Source of the DNA: Cryoendolithus antarcticus | Taxonomy: Eukaryota; Ascomycota; Dothideomycetes; Cladosporiales; Cladosporiaceae | Assembly: GCA_002077065.1 (NCBI GenBank) | Contig: NAJO01000009.1 | Coordinates: forward strand, 434,001-498,000 | Direction of reading: 5' to 3' | Length of the DNA: 64,000 nucleotides | Shown here: piece by piece, positions 41,312 through 52,686 of the stretch | Layout of the letters: each line of letters starts with the position of its first letter | Numbering within the stretch: the stretch's first letter is position 1 | Notes under the pieces: model-generated | Databases searched by the model: none | What the model was told of the DNA's origin: nothing | What the model saw: the letters and a program-made list of their open reading frames with translations, nothing else | Position numbers and translations under genes: made by a program

Positions 41312-44053
41312 ATGGCCGACGTCGCGTCGCCCACTCACGGGCAACACCACAGGCATACCAGCAGCATAGGCTCAATGACTGCCGGAGCCTCAGTCGGCCC
41401 TGAGCCAGTCTTCGAGATGGTGCCCAATCCGACCTTCTCCTTTCCCATGCTGCCTCGAGCATCGGATCCCACAACTGCTCCAGCCTCAAGCAACCCACAA
41501 CGACGGCGACATCTGTCAGTGCAACTCGGCGTCCCTAGCACAGGCACACCACGCACTGCCGCACATAGCCGAGCAACCTCAGCATTACCGAGCTTCTCAT
41601 TCAACGCTGCGGACGCAACCGGCTTGCAAGACGCCAGCACACCACCCGAGACGCCGACGGAGAGTACACCTGCAACGCCCAACAAGCGTGGTCACAAGCG
41701 GCGGGGCAGTGAGTTTGTCGGTGGTGATTCGAGGCTAGGGGTGGACAACGCCATCAGCACCAGTCCGACAAAGACTGATGCTGCTCCAATGACACTGCCG
41801 TCGACCACACTCTCCACTCTCCCACCCTCCAATCGTCGAACGCACAGGCGGGATCGGTCATACGTTTCCACCCACGACGCGAGCGAGATGATGACTCCTC
41901 CGAGTGAGGTGGAGCCAAGGACTAGCAGCAGCCTGCCAACCACGCCTTCTGGCCACCACGGCGACATGCCCTCACTCCTGACTGGCTACCCTTTCTCATC
42001 CGAGTCAAACACGACTGCCGGTGCTGATCGGGATGTCTCGCCTGTGCGACCAACTTCCCGCCCTGGCCGCAGTGTCGGTTTTGCCCGCGAAGTCGAGATC
42101 ATCCCACGACCGCTTTCGACCATCTCTTCTGGAAGCGAGAGCTCCAAGGGCCACTCACTGAGCAGCAGCATCGACATGATCAGCATGAGTCCGGGCAGTC
42201 CATCCAGGAACACGCGTAAGTCACTGGATGTTCACTCGCCAATGGATTCGATCGACGAGTCGTCAAGGCTGCGCAGTTCGTCGGAGATTGGGAGGGAGCA
42301 GAATGAGCAGGAGGGACAGTGGCTGAAGAGCAGAGCGTCAAGCGCCACGATTGATAACGTCACACCCATGACCGAGTCCACATCGCCAGCCCTGACATTC
42401 GTCGAGCCTACCGTTGCAGATGCACAAACAATGTCACACCGGATGAAGCGCTCTTCGGGAGATGGGCTAGGCTTCGATAGGAGACGGAGTGAGCCTGCAA
42501 TGGCCTCGAAGTCGGCAGACATGTCACGATTGTCTGCACTGTCACTGCAAGAGGACGCCGTCGAAGAGCAACAGTACATGGGAGATTCGGAGCTGGATAG
42601 AAAATCGTCCACTCGCAAGATCAAGGACTGGGCGCTCGCGAAGCTACACCGCAGATCGAGGGACTTCAACCAGAAGCCTGGCAGTCCATACGCATCTGGT
42701 GCACGCCCTCGGAGTGAGGGAGCAATCCATGAGATCATCCCACCGAACCTCGAGGAAGACCCTGTGCCTGCACCTCCAATGGCTGAGACCGACCTCGACA
42801 CTGTCTTCGATGCTACGAGTGACGGCGTGGACACTAACAGCAGCCATGACACGACCAGAGTCGCATTTTACACTCCGACCTTCGAGCCCACAGCGATGTC
42901 CCGTCTTGAGAGCTCCGACAATACCATGATTGATCTCGATGCGGCTTTTGGGGCAGTACGCACATCGCCAATGATCGGCAACTCGCATCGCAAGACTCTG
43001 CACAGCGCTCGCACTGGCGGCGGTCCCACCGCATATCTCCACCGCCGAGCTGAAAGTGCACCGATGCTTACGCCCTTCGACTTCAGCCGCCACAGCACAA
43101 CTTCGTCAGCCATGGCTGACGTGTTCGAGGAAGAGGAGGAAGAGGATAGCAATGACGGCATCAGTCCTGGGACGCACTCAGGTGCGACACAGGTCAGCGG
43201 CATGGGCATATTGGCCGGGGATGCAGACCACGCTGCTGCGAACGGACTTCGCATAAGCAGGGGCAGCTGGACACCGGATCGTCCATCAACTTCGCACGGC
43301 AACATGAGCTTCGGCTCGAGGTTGTCGACGCCTGCCAACGATCGTCGCACATCTTCCATCATCGAGGACAGGATTGTCGAGGAGTCGATTCCTGCCGACG
43401 TTCCCGTCGAGCCTGTGCAGATCGTGGAGGATTACGAGGAGCCCAGGGCGTCGTCTCTGACAAAGTCCTCTGACTCCAGCGAGACGCCCACGCTCCTTGC
43501 TGTCGCTTCAGAGACCGAGACTTCGATCATGACGCCAGACACCTATCAGACCTCGACCTTCTCCTCCCCTGACCTACAGCGTCGCCAGGGATCATTCGAG
43601 GCTTCTCGTGTTGGTACATCCGCCTCTTCGATCGCAGATACTCGCACTACGAGCTCTGGCATGACCGGCGAGCACTCCCACGATATTCGCGCCTCGGTCG
43701 ATGATGTCCCGTCGTTGACCAGCAGCCGCTCGACCATGCTCAGCACTGCGCACGCCAACACCTCCCGCCGAGACTTTGGTGCCGACCAGCGCACTCCGTC
43801 TGCATCGTCGACCAACCTTGCACAGGGAGCTGCAGCCGACCGTCGCAGGAAGCGTTCTAGTGTGGCGAGCTTCTCGCAGCTGATGAGCCAGTCATTCGGT
43901 GCAAAGGCAAAGGCTAGCGAGGAGTTCAGGCCAGCCACTGCCGGCGCGGCTATCAAGCCGAAGAAGGAGCATAGGCTGAAGAAGTTGATGTTCTGGAGGA
44001 GCAAGAGTGCTGGTGCGGTGCTGACAGGGTCGGGCAAGCCGTACAGTGGGTGA
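41312..44053 (+). CDS. Large disordered Ser/Thr-rich protein, 913 aa
   Basis: This is an intronless frame from ATG 41312; the frame is open 13 codons further upstream but without an ATG. I do not recognise a domain. The sequence is dominated by Ser, Thr, Pro and acidic residues with many SP/TP dipeptides (TPPETPTESTPATP, SPTKTD), suggesting phosphorylation by proline-directed kinases. Two short basic helical segments stand out: one near residue 445 (TRKIKDWALAKLHRRSRDF) and the extreme C-terminus (KKEHRLKKLMFWRSKSAG), which could bind membrane or partners. An acidic run (EEEEEEDSNDG) lies near residue 608. There is no signal peptide or membrane segment. Its codon use and length argue strongly for a real gene; an antisense frame of 206 codons is a shadow. 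Confidence 0.8.
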   Translation: MADVASPTHGQHHRHTSSIGSMTAGASVGPEPVFEMVPNPTFSFPMLPRASDPTTAPASSNPQRRRHLSVQLGVPSTGTPRTAAHSRATSALPSFSFNAADATGLQDASTPPETPTESTPATPNKRGHKRRGSEFVGGDSRLGVDNAISTSPTKTDAAPMTLPSTTLSTLPPSNRRTHRRDRSYVSTHDASEMMTPPSEVEPRTSSSLPTTPSGHHGDMPSLLTGYPFSSESNTTAGADRDVSPVRPTSRPGRSVGFAREVEIIPRPLSTISSGSESSKGHSLSSSIDMISMSPGSPSRNTRKSLDVHSPMDSIDESSRLRSSSEIGREQNEQEGQWLKSRASSATIDNVTPMTESTSPALTFVEPTVADAQTMSHRMKRSSGDGLGFDRRRSEPAMASKSADMSRLSALSLQEDAVEEQQYMGDSELDRKSSTRKIKDWALAKLHRRSRDFNQKPGSPYASGARPRSEGAIHEIIPPNLEEDPVPAPPMAETDLDTVFDATSDGVDTNSSHDTTRVAFYTPTFEPTAMSRLESSDNTMIDLDAAFGAVRTSPMIGNSHRKTLHSARTGGGPTAYLHRRAESAPMLTPFDFSRHSTTSSAMADVFEEEEEEDSNDGISPGTHSGATQVSGMGILAGDADHAAANGLRISRGSWTPDRPSTSHGNMSFGSRLSTPANDRRTSSIIEDRIVEESIPADVPVEPVQIVEDYEEPRASSLTKSSDSSETPTLLAVASETETSIMTPDTYQTSTFSSPDLQRRQGSFEASRVGTSASSIADTRTTSSGMTGEHSHDIRASVDDVPSLTSSRSTMLSTAHANTSRRDFGADQRTPSASSTNLAQGAAADRRRKRSSVASFSQLMSQSFGAKAKASEEFRPATAGAAIKPKKEHRLKKLMFWRSKSAGAVLTGSGKPYSG

Positions 44054-45369
44054 AGGAAGCCTGCATTGATGGCTTGACATTCTCCTCTCCGGCTTGTTCG
44101 ACAACACGGCGACGACAAGGAGTGGCACGACCTGGCCACTTCACAACACCTTATCACTACACACTGTAGATGTCCTCTCCTTTCTGGTGTTATCACGAGG
44201 GATCGGATCAACAACAGCATGTTATCATCTTCTCGTCTGGCCGTGCTTACACAGCTTCACCACTCTATGGCAGCTGTCTGTACGAGCATTCTCATATTGA
44301 CGGATTGTGCTTGGCGTGGCACGAGGGAGACTGAACGAGGAGGGCAAACACCACTCCGGTATCACTGCATGGAAGGGGAAGGGAGACCACGAGGGTTGGA
44401 AACGCGATGATGAATAGTCTTATTAGCGGGTACTTGATGCCATTGGGTTTGGGCGGGTATGGTAGAGACAGGCATAGTATAGTGTCAATGACGACTCGGG
44501 AAGTACTCGTGATGAGGGCCTTCCTGATTAGACCAAACACCCTGCGTCCCACTATGTACTGTCTACACTCGCTCGCGATGTGGAGTTGCTGCAGGCCGTA
44601 GCTGTCACTATAGTCGCCAAAAGCTGGATGCGGGCAGGTAGAGTACTCAATTGATGATGGCTGTGGAAGCGCCGCTGTGCCTCCGCCATGCAACGATACA
44701 AGCGTCTAAAGTGGATGATAAGAGGGCGAAGGATCTGGGCAGCTTGGCCGTGATGGATCGGAAGCTCAACCTCACTCTGCTCCATCTTCCTCTTCTCGTT
44801 CTCGTACCTTCCGCCCTCCCTGGCGCCATCAATGGCAATGCAGCCACTCAGCGAAGAAGGTATGGCTGCTACGGTCGATGGCAGGGCATCGAGACACGAT
44901 CCCGGTATCAACGAACGAGAGGGACAGGTGCACCGCTGCACACTCAGCATGCCGCAACTATGCTATCAGCATGGTCAACGTGGCTATTGAAACAGCACAC
45001 CATGCAAGTTCATACACAGGGTTGGCAGGGTGGTCGTCAGCTTGTGCAGCCACTGGTCATTGCCAAGCATTCAAGGGGAGAGGGCTCGCGTGCTCTCGTT
45101 GGCCGCTCGGGGGTTCACGCTACGCGCATGCCACAACGTTCAACAGAACGGAAACCTCCTGTTGATCTCTCCTGACTGTTGGTTCTTCCATTGCACTTTC
45201 TATCTCTCCTTCCATTATTCCCTACCTCACTTCATTCGTTATTCTTACTATTGAATTATTGACCAGACGATCGTTGCCGCTTCTTTACACTCACTAAATT
45301 GTTCGAGTCCATTCGCTTGAGAGATTCGACTTGCTGAATAGCTTTGACTACCTTTCTACCTCCGCCATC
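44054..45369. other. 1.3-kb intergenic region
   Basis: This holds the 3' flank of the large disordered-protein gene and the promoter of the GH72 gene. The final 200 bases before 45370 are C/T-rich on the plus strand, typical of strongly expressed fungal promoters. Frames up to 174 codons (44651-45175) have no motif. A tRNA B-box-like gttcgagtcc at about 45302 has no matching A box. Confidence 0.5.
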
Positions 45370-46828
45370 ATGAAGACTACCACCTCCCTTCTCCTCGCGG
45401 CCACCGCTGCGCTCACTTCCGCTGTCGCAACGCCTGCCCGCATCGAAGCCCGCGCCTCTGGCACCTCCTCCACCCTCCCTACAGTCACCGTCAAGGGAAA
45501 CGCCTTCTTCGCCGGCGACCAGCGCTTCTACATCCGCGGCATCGACTACCAACCCGGCGGCTCCTCCGGTGCCGCTGGCTCAGACGGCGCCAGCGACCCA
45601 ATCGCGAATGTCGAGAACTGCAAGCGCGATATCGTCGAGTTCAAAAAGCTCGGGATCAACACCGTGCGCGTCTACACTGTTGACAACACGCTGAACCACG
45701 ATGAGTGCATGTCCGCGCTGGCGGACGCGGGGATCTATTTGGCACTGGATGTGAACACGCCGAAGTATTCGATCCGCAGAGACAAACCGGCGCAGAGCTA
45801 TAATGCTGTCTACCTGCAGAGTCTCTTTGCCACTGTAGACGCTTTCCAGGGCTACAGCAACACGCTGCTGTTCTTCAGCGGTAACGAAGTCATCAACGAC
45901 GACACTTCAACGCCTTGCGCGCCGTATGTCAAGGCCGTGACGAGAGATCTCAAGCAGTACATCGGCAGCCGTGGCTACCGCAAGATTCCGGTTGGCTACT
46001 CGGCCGCAGACGTTGAGAGCAACAGGTACGAGATGGCCGATTACATGAACTGCGGCACCGACGATCAGCGCTCCGACTTCTACGCTTTCAACGATTACTC
46101 TTGGTGCGACCCGAGCACTTACGAAGTTGCCTGGCAGCCAAAGGTCGAGAAGTTCGGGAACTATAGTATACCCCTCTTGTAAGTTGCTCATATCTTGTAC
46201 CACCAGCCTGTGGAGCTTCACTGACTTGTCTAGCCTCTCCGAATTCGGCTGCATCAAAGGAACCCGTACCTTCGACGGCCAAATCGCCGCCCTCATGTCC
46301 TCTCAAATGACCTCCGTCTATAGCGGCGGCCTCGCCTACGAATACTCCGAAGAAGGCTCCGGCTACGGCCTCGTGACCCTCTCCGGCTCCTCCGTCTCCG
46401 AGGGCTCCTCCTTCACAGCCCTGCAATCGCAGTTCTCCTCCAACCCCGCGCCCCAAGGCGACGGCGGCTACAAAATGAGCAGCGCGGCTTCAGAGTGCCC
46501 GGCGCAGAGCTCGACCTGGGAGGTCACGGATTTCAGCGGTGAGGCGCTGCCGGCTATTCCCGATGGCGCGCAGGATTATATGAAGAATGGCGCTGGGACG
46601 GGCCCGGGTTTGGCGGGGAGCGGGAGTCAGGATGCGGGAGGGCAGAGCACGGCTACGGCGAGCGCGGGGAGTGGGAGTGTGACTGCTGTTGCTAGTGGGG
46701 GTGCTGCGAGCGCGACTCAATCTGGTGCTGCGGGGTCCTTGAGGGCTGGTGGCGAGATGGGCATGGCGCCTTGGGTTTGTGCGGCGGTTGTTGTGTGCAG
46801 TACGATGTTTGGTGCTGCGTTGTTGTAG
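45370..46828 (+). CDS. GPI-anchored 1,3-beta-glucanosyltransferase (GH72, Gel/Gas family)
   Basis: Exons are 45370-46178 and 46234-46828, with a 55-bp intron (GTAAGT, CACTGAC, TCTAG) lying directly before the nucleophile motif. The product is 467 aa. The signal peptide covers about 1-20. The GH72 domain spans about 35-330, with WRxG-like RFYIRGIDYQPGG, NTVRVYTVDN, acid/base E173 in FFSGNEVIN and nucleophile E273 in LFLSEFGC. A Ser/Gly/Ala-rich stretch (about 385-440) precedes a hydrophobic C-terminal segment (MAPWVCAAVVVCSTMFGAALL), the expected GPI-attachment signal. No CBM43 Cys-box is present, so it belongs to the shorter Gel subgroup. The enzyme elongates cell-wall beta-1,3-glucan on the outer membrane face. 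High C-ending codon use in exon 1 suggests strong expression. Confidence 0.95.
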
Positions 46829-47295
46829 GATGTATTGGTGGGACTTTGACAATTGGGCGGATTGGACAGTTGAAAAGGCCATTTGGCCTTGAGGAACGGG
46901 CGCTATGGTCTATTGGACTGATCTGATTTGGAAGCAAAGTGCTTGTCTCCGGTCTCGAAAGCTTTTGGCATCTTTTGTTGGAAATATGGATTGGGCTAGC
47001 TATGTAATCTTGACTTTTGTACTCCGTATCACATGCAACTCCGTAATGCTCATCAGTTCATTTGCCAAAGATGCAGCCTGTCTGGGTGATTCCGTTCATA
47101 CACGATATCCTACGATTCGGGTGTCTCTGCCCAAGCGGTCCCTCACTCGCCGTCCAGAGAATAGTGTAAGACCTGTAAGCCGCCATCTGAAAACCAATTG
47201 CGAAGGACTTGGTATCGCTTCGGCTTATGTGCAAACGTGCTAGCACCGGGCGGACCCGCAGCGTGGATCATCGTGCCCATCCATCCATTGCAGTA
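46829..47295. other. 0.47-kb convergent intergenic region
   Basis: This interval between the GH72 stop (46828) and the PLC-like stop (47296) holds 3' untranslated regions of both genes. A 112-codon plus-strand frame (46905-47243) has no motif and is not supported. Confidence 0.5.
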
Positions 47296-48528
47296 TCATA
47301 ATAAGCTCATCCTACACGCTAGAGGCTCCAGCCCAGCCGGCGACCAAGCACAGAGATCCACTCCGAACAGTCGCCAGTATCCGGACGGCCAGTCCCACGC
47401 AAGCGAGTACATCGCTAAGGACATCAGCATCAGGACTATTGCACATAAGCCCAACGCCCAAGACCTCCATGCCGGAACAGTCTGGTTCCCGAAGTTCATC
47501 TTCAGCACCGTCAGCGGCAGATCCTCGGCGCCGGCCTCAGGGAAGTCCATAGCAACAATACCCAGTCTCCTCCGTCCTCGGGTGCTGAGATAGCCACCAA
47601 GTCGCTTATTGATGCCATCCTCCCATCTGAACACCCACCAGCCTCCAAGCGCTAGTTTCTTGGGCGGGATCTGGTAGTACAGGTTGAATTCGAAGCCGGA
47701 AGTGAAGTTGATGTACCAATGCTGCGGATCTGGATCACTTGCCGCTTTCTCGAGGAGGTTCGATATATCGCCACCTTTCTTCGTGATGAGAGAGGGAAGC
47801 GACTCGGGATCAGGGAAGGCGTAGTGGTCTTGTATCGTGAGTTGCACGCCGTTCCAATTCCGAATCGTGAAGGGTATTTCGGGGTTGTCTTGCCAGCGAG
47901 AGACGTCTATGCCAAACGCCCAAAGCGAGGGACCTGTGAAACGGCGGAAGAGCTGGATCCGTCCGCGAGCTTCTCCTAGTGTTGGAGTCGTGTTCGCTGT
48001 GCTCCAGTGCTCGGGTTTTGAGGATATAAGACTAATGATTGCCTGGGCGAACGAGATCGTCGAGTTTTCTTCCTGGCGGTCCCGCTTGATTTGAGCTATC
48101 AAAGCCTCGGTCGGATGAGAGAGTAGCCATAGATACATCGTCATCAAGACGTCCTCCAAGCGAAGACCTAGAAAGGCGGTACCGTGGACCATTTCCACGA
48201 TGTCGTTGCGGAGACCACACCGAAGGTCGAAGTACCGGATTCCAGCGTCTAGCTGGCCTTTGAAGTCCATCGTCTGGGTTGTGACGAAGGGTACTTTGTA
48301 GGTGTATGCAGCGCTGTCGTGAGTTCCTGGGATAGTCAAGGCGGACAATGGAGTATCATCTTTGAGCAGGGCCATCCAGGCTGTGCTCGTTAACGGTGCC
48401 TTATGGTCCTGACGTCGGATTGTTTGTGTCTCATACAGCGATACTGAAGTGGCACAGCCCTTCTCGAGCTCTGGCAGCTCCAGGCTGCGGTCAAGCAAGG
48501 AGGGCTTCGCGAGCCATGTGGCGACCAT
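47296..48528 (-). CDS. PI-PLC X-domain protein with C-terminal membrane segment
   Basis: This is an intronless frame of 410 aa from ATG 48528. The X domain of phosphatidylinositol-specific phospholipase C is visible from about residue 58: LSALTIPGTHDSAAY with H70, GIRYFDLRCGLRND, and MVHGTAFLGLRLEDVL with H115. These are the two catalytic His of the bacterial-type, calcium-independent PI-PLC fold. Later WYINFTSGFEFN and LGIVAMDFPEA fit the barrel. Residues about 365-385 (WALGLCAIVLMLMSLAMYSLAW) form one membrane-spanning helix near the C-terminus, so the protein is probably tail-anchored. There is no N-terminal signal peptide. It would cleave phosphatidylinositol or GPI-type lipids; the substrate is inferred. 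It is divergent from the dynactin p25 gene. Confidence 0.85.
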   Translation of the reverse strand: MVATWLAKPSLLDRSLELPELEKGCATSVSLYETQTIRRQDHKAPLTSTAWMALLKDDTPLSALTIPGTHDSAAYTYKVPFVTTQTMDFKGQLDAGIRYFDLRCGLRNDIVEMVHGTAFLGLRLEDVLMTMYLWLLSHPTEALIAQIKRDRQEENSTISFAQAIISLISSKPEHWSTANTTPTLGEARGRIQLFRRFTGPSLWAFGIDVSRWQDNPEIPFTIRNWNGVQLTIQDHYAFPDPESLPSLITKKGGDISNLLEKAASDPDPQHWYINFTSGFEFNLYYQIPPKKLALGGWWVFRWEDGINKRLGGYLSTRGRRRLGIVAMDFPEAGAEDLPLTVLKMNFGNQTVPAWRSWALGLCAIVLMLMSLAMYSLAWDWPSGYWRLFGVDLCAWSPAGLEPLACRMSLL

Positions 48529-48862
48529 GACGATGCTGTTGAGGGCCGCCTCAGTTTGCTATGGAACGCTTCACAGCCATAACGTTCAACAGCGAGTCAC
48601 CGTTCTGCAGACCTGCTGCAGAAGTTCTCTCTTGAAAGAGAGGCTGTGCAGAGAGCGGAATACCTAAGCCTCGAAACCTGAGGTCACACTCTCGTGGTCC
48701 GTGCGACAGCTGACTTCACGACACTGTTTTGGCCATCACGCATGCTAGATGACGATGATGATGAAACGAAACCACCTGGTAGATGCTCGATTCGTGCACG
48801 TCGTTCATCAGGCCTAGAGCGTCTTGACACTGCTCGGCGTGATCGAAGGCACGAAGGCGAAG
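48529..48862. other. 0.33-kb divergent intergenic region
   Basis: Promoter region between the PLC-like gene (minus) and the dynactin p25 gene (plus). No gene or repeat seen; a short ATG-repeat run (gatgatgatg) lies near 48750-48760. Confidence 0.5.
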
Positions 48863-49650
48863 ATGTCGCGACCTGGTCCAGTCAGTCGACGCTCGGTCAA
48901 GACAGAGTACATCGAGACAGTAGGTTGCAGAACATTACCATACTATCGAGACCACGTTTCTTCTCTGCTAGCTCAGCATTCCCGATGTTGTCCATTGGTT
49001 CACGTGCCTTACTGATACCGTGGTAGGAGACGGGCAACCGCATATCACGCAAAGCCCGCATCGAGGGCAAACCACACATACAGCTCGGCGGCAAATCAAT
49101 GATTATGGCAGGCGTGATCCTACGAGGTGATCTTCATCGAAAGCCTGAATCGTCTGCCGACGATGAACGAAAGGACAAGACCGTCATCACTGCGATCTCA
49201 ATCGGACGGTGAGCGCCGGTCATGAACCTCCAACACGCTGAAACCTTTGGCTAATGCAAACCCAGTGGTTGTGTAATCAGCACAGGCTGCGTCCTCCATC
49301 CACCCTCTCGCATCAGCAAAGAGCAGATGACTTACTTTCCTATTCGCATCCAAGACAACGTCTTCATCGGCCCAGACACTCACATCTCCGCCGGTACTAT
49401 CGGCGCGAACTGCCACATTGGTGCTGGGTGTGTGCTATCACCTTTCAGCTACATTCGAGAGAATTGTAAGATACTGCCCGGGACTGTTGTACCCCACTCC
49501 ATGACCATCCCTCCAGGATGCGTCGTCGGTGGCAAGCCAGCAAGGATTCTTGGTGAGGTCGGTGATGGGTGGGGTCATGGTGGTGGCGGAGACGGCGAGG
49601 AGCGGGTTGAGGGTGGAGATTTGAAGAGACTGGTGAAAGCTATCAAGTAA
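48863..49650 (+). CDS. Dynactin subunit 5 (p25), left-handed beta-helix protein
   Basis: Three exons: 48863-48919, 49027-49208 and 49266-49650. Introns are 107 and 57 bp (branches TACTGAT and GCTAATG). The product is 207 aa. Only the last exon is visible as a long single frame. The spliced N-terminus reads MSRPGPVSRRSVKTEYIET joined to ETGNRISRKARIEG, matching the EYIET-x-SGN signature of p25. Hexapeptide repeats follow (VILRGDL, ISIGRGCVISTGCVLHPP, NVFIGPDTHISAGTIG, CHIGAGCVLSPFSYI) and end with TVVPHSMTIPPGCVVGGKPAR. p25 caps the pointed end of the dynactin filament with p27, p62 and Arp11 and helps dynein bind early endosomes in filamentous fungi. The Gly-rich tail (GHGGGGDGEE) is probably disordered. 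Confidence 0.88.
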
Positions 49651-52600
49651 AGGTAGACTGTCGCTTAGACCTCCGCAACCGGTGCAACTTATGGCTGGGA
49701 TCAAGTCGACATCGATGTGCGCGACGACTGGAGGAAGACTTCGAGAAGCTCCATCTCTTAGCAGGGCGGCGGTGGCGCTCAGAGCGACACACACCACCGG
49801 TGCGAATGCTGTTCGACGTACACAACGTACCCTGAAGGCATTAATCACATCAAGCGGAGAGACCCAGTGTTGATGCGCTGTGGGCGGATGCTGGGGTTTC
49901 ATGTGCTACGGCGGATGCCGCGGTCCTCAACATAGCGATCGACAAGTCTGGAGTACTTGTGGGCACTCTCATACTCAACACCAAACCTGATGTCACGTCT
50001 AACAATTGTGCTCCGCTATGATTCCGATGACAGGGCATAGATGGCGTTCTAGATCCTCAATGCCATCTTGCCGAAACGCGCGGTGCGTCGGCGATCAATA
50101 CTGCCGACATGCAGTTGATGTCCGTTAATCACAGGGAAGAGTCCGAGGTAGAGCGGCTACGCTGCTGAAAGGGTAACAGCTGGGGATGTATGCAGGGCAT
50201 ATGACATGGCAAGCGACCAGATTCTGTTGAGGCTGGAGTACGACAGCGTCAGGTGACCACTGGTAAGGTACTGCTCTTTGCAGCATGAACCTTACGCCAG
50301 CCCTACCTGTCGCCAGAGACCACGCCATCTATACACGAGTCAACATAGAAAGAACACGAATCAATTCTCCGAGAATCACCGTGGCGCAGTGAAACATCGA
50401 ATGCTTAGCTCATCCCGCAGTCTTCGCCGCTCGATCTCCGTATTCGAGACCAGGGTACAGGCATCGAAACCACGCATTGTACGTTCTTGGCGCGTCCGGA
50501 CGGGAAAACTCCGAAATGCGTGTGAGACATTGGGCATCGCATCTTTGATCGTGCAGGGCCGGGGTGCGCGGTAAACGCCATATGATCTCGGGTGTTGGGC
50601 AAGCGAGATCTGGTGGCAACGGTGCTCTGCAACGGTGTGCAGTGCAGTACTGCGGAGATGCTGACTCGCAGATTGGACATTTCGATCATCGCAATAGAGT
50701 GGAAGCTATATGGAGACACAAATATACAGCACACCCCGGATCTGCGACGACGACGACGACGACTAGCAAGCGCGTTCCTGACTTCGGATCTCCTTCGGCA
50801 AGTGGACACAAGGAGGTTGCCGGTCGCTTGCAACAAGGACGTGCTCCCTACAGTATGCCACCCTGCAGTGCAACTCGGTGCTCACAAGGATCTAGCACAC
50901 CGATTGGACGCTCCTGTGGACGACCTCACGCGACTCGTTTTCTCGCCCGGAGTGTCCTGGGGCCGTGGTGTGCGCAAGACAAACGTTTCCTAGCCGTTGC
51001 GCTAGTAGAGTCAAATACGTCAAGGCAGCGGACGGGAGTGATATGAATCGTGGGGTGCAGATAGATTGAGATACTGACAGCGGAGTATAGATTTACCAAC
51101 GTCTGCGTGTTCATGCATCATTGCAGCATGAAAGATGCGTGAGCGTGTTCAGCTTGCGAGGACTGCGGCAGCATCGCTTTATCTTGCACCTCATCATCGT
51201 CCACGTGGCTAGCCGAAACGCCCCAGATCTCGCGAGCTTATTAGCGGCGAAGGCTCGTGATCCACGACTTCCGGCAATGTATGCCCCGCTGTGAGCGCCT
51301 TTGCCAAGTGAAAAGTGTCACTCTCGACATGCAGATCTTGCATGATCTCGATTTTCATCGCAGCGTAGATTGTGAGAACGTCGGGAGAGCTCGCGAACAT
51401 TTTGTTCGTTGTGTTCGTTGCGCATGCAGCCCATGGTGATATGCGTAACTGGCGTGGTGATTCAAAAAGTAAACGCATCGGCTTGCTGATTCGGGGTGTA
51501 GATCGGGCAAAGTGTCTTACATTTCGGGGATGGCAGCGCCCAGCTGGGCAATGATCGGCGAGCTGGAAGGTAGCATCTCTGGGAGTGGCTGGTGATCGTG
51601 ACTAGCAGGGAAGAGTGCGACGTGTGCTATCGTTGGTCAACTCTCAGAAGTGCACGATGTTAAGACAAAAAACTCACTCCAGACGAACAATGAAATCGAT
51701 GCTCCAGGAGATGGCCACCGCGGCTATCTCAAAACCAGATGCACCGCATCTCGATCTGCGCCACACGGCCACACCACCTCGCGGCCAACATTTGACTTGC
51801 AGCCGTGGTGTCAGAAGTGCAGGAGACGTTCCGAGTGGCTCAGGGCAGATCGCGATCAAGCCCATCTCAAACACGACTGAGATTGAATCACGGCTGTCAA
51901 CGTTGCTTCGCCCAACGACCCTGGTGACTTTACAGCCTGGCTATGCGACGTTGTCGGCGCGTATGGACGTTGATGATATCTCTGCGGACAAGGCTGAGTG
52001 TCTTCCACAGCGAATCATGTCCACATTGTGTGCCCTGTCTGTGCTGCAGGGTTGTAGGGTTGACTAGCTCCTCGATCATCGGAGATTCCTCTCGTGATCC
52101 ATGCGCGGGCCCACTTTGCCCTCCGTCGATTGTGCGCGTAGCCAGATCATGCATTCACACTGAGTTCGAATTTGTATCGCCACTGTTCGTTCTATCGCTT
52201 CGAGTTCTATGGGAGATTATAGACACTCTGGCTTCCCATATTCTACCTCGACATCAATACGCTACCGATTAAAGAGCTGCTCTCTTCGCCGTTTCAGCTG
52301 CTCTGCTTGATCCACGACGCCGGTACTCGTGTAGTCCCTTTCAGCGCCGCCTCGCCTCGCATCGGTGCTTCGATCTGATTCGGATCTTTGTCCGCCGTTG
52401 CCTTTGCATCCCGCTATTCGACAACTTCGACCCTCACTACTCTACACTCACCTACCGCTATCCTGGACGAACACCGACTGTAGACGACTTGGTCAAATCA
52501 CACTGGATCCATTGCCCCATAGAACAGCACTGCACGCTACAGTCACGAGCAGAACTGGCACGGCTGCCATCTCGGCATCATCGATTCCGCAGACCGCGAC

Positions 52601-52686
52601 CGCGCAATCGCGAGACACTTCAGAAATCCCGGTACGACGTCAACGCCTGAGATTGGTTTGGTCGAGATCGTACCGCATGCTTCAAG
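49651..52686. other. 3.0-kb gene-poor region upstream of the NsdD gene
   Basis: No gene is supported. Frames of 133-160 codons (for example 50564-51046 and 51615-52067, plus strand) carry no motif, have uneven codon use and lack splice partners. A short CGA trinucleotide run lies at 50745-50763. From about 52270 the plus strand becomes pyrimidine-rich, consistent with the leader of the NsdD-type gene. The large empty interval would fit a long regulatory region or leader for that factor. Confidence 0.45.

Noticed and set aside
45301..45311. tRNA B-box-like sequence gttcgagtcc
   Set aside because: No A box, acceptor stem or anticodon arm can be placed at the right distance; it lies in the leader of the GH72 gene.
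49438..49902. 154-codon minus-strand frame overlapping dynactin p25
   Set aside because: It is antisense to a recognisable left-handed beta-helix exon and has no motif.
50564..51046. 160-codon plus-strand frame in the gap upstream of the NsdD-type gene
   Set aside because: The composition is uneven, there is no domain, part of it is a CGA microsatellite, and no splice partners are visible.
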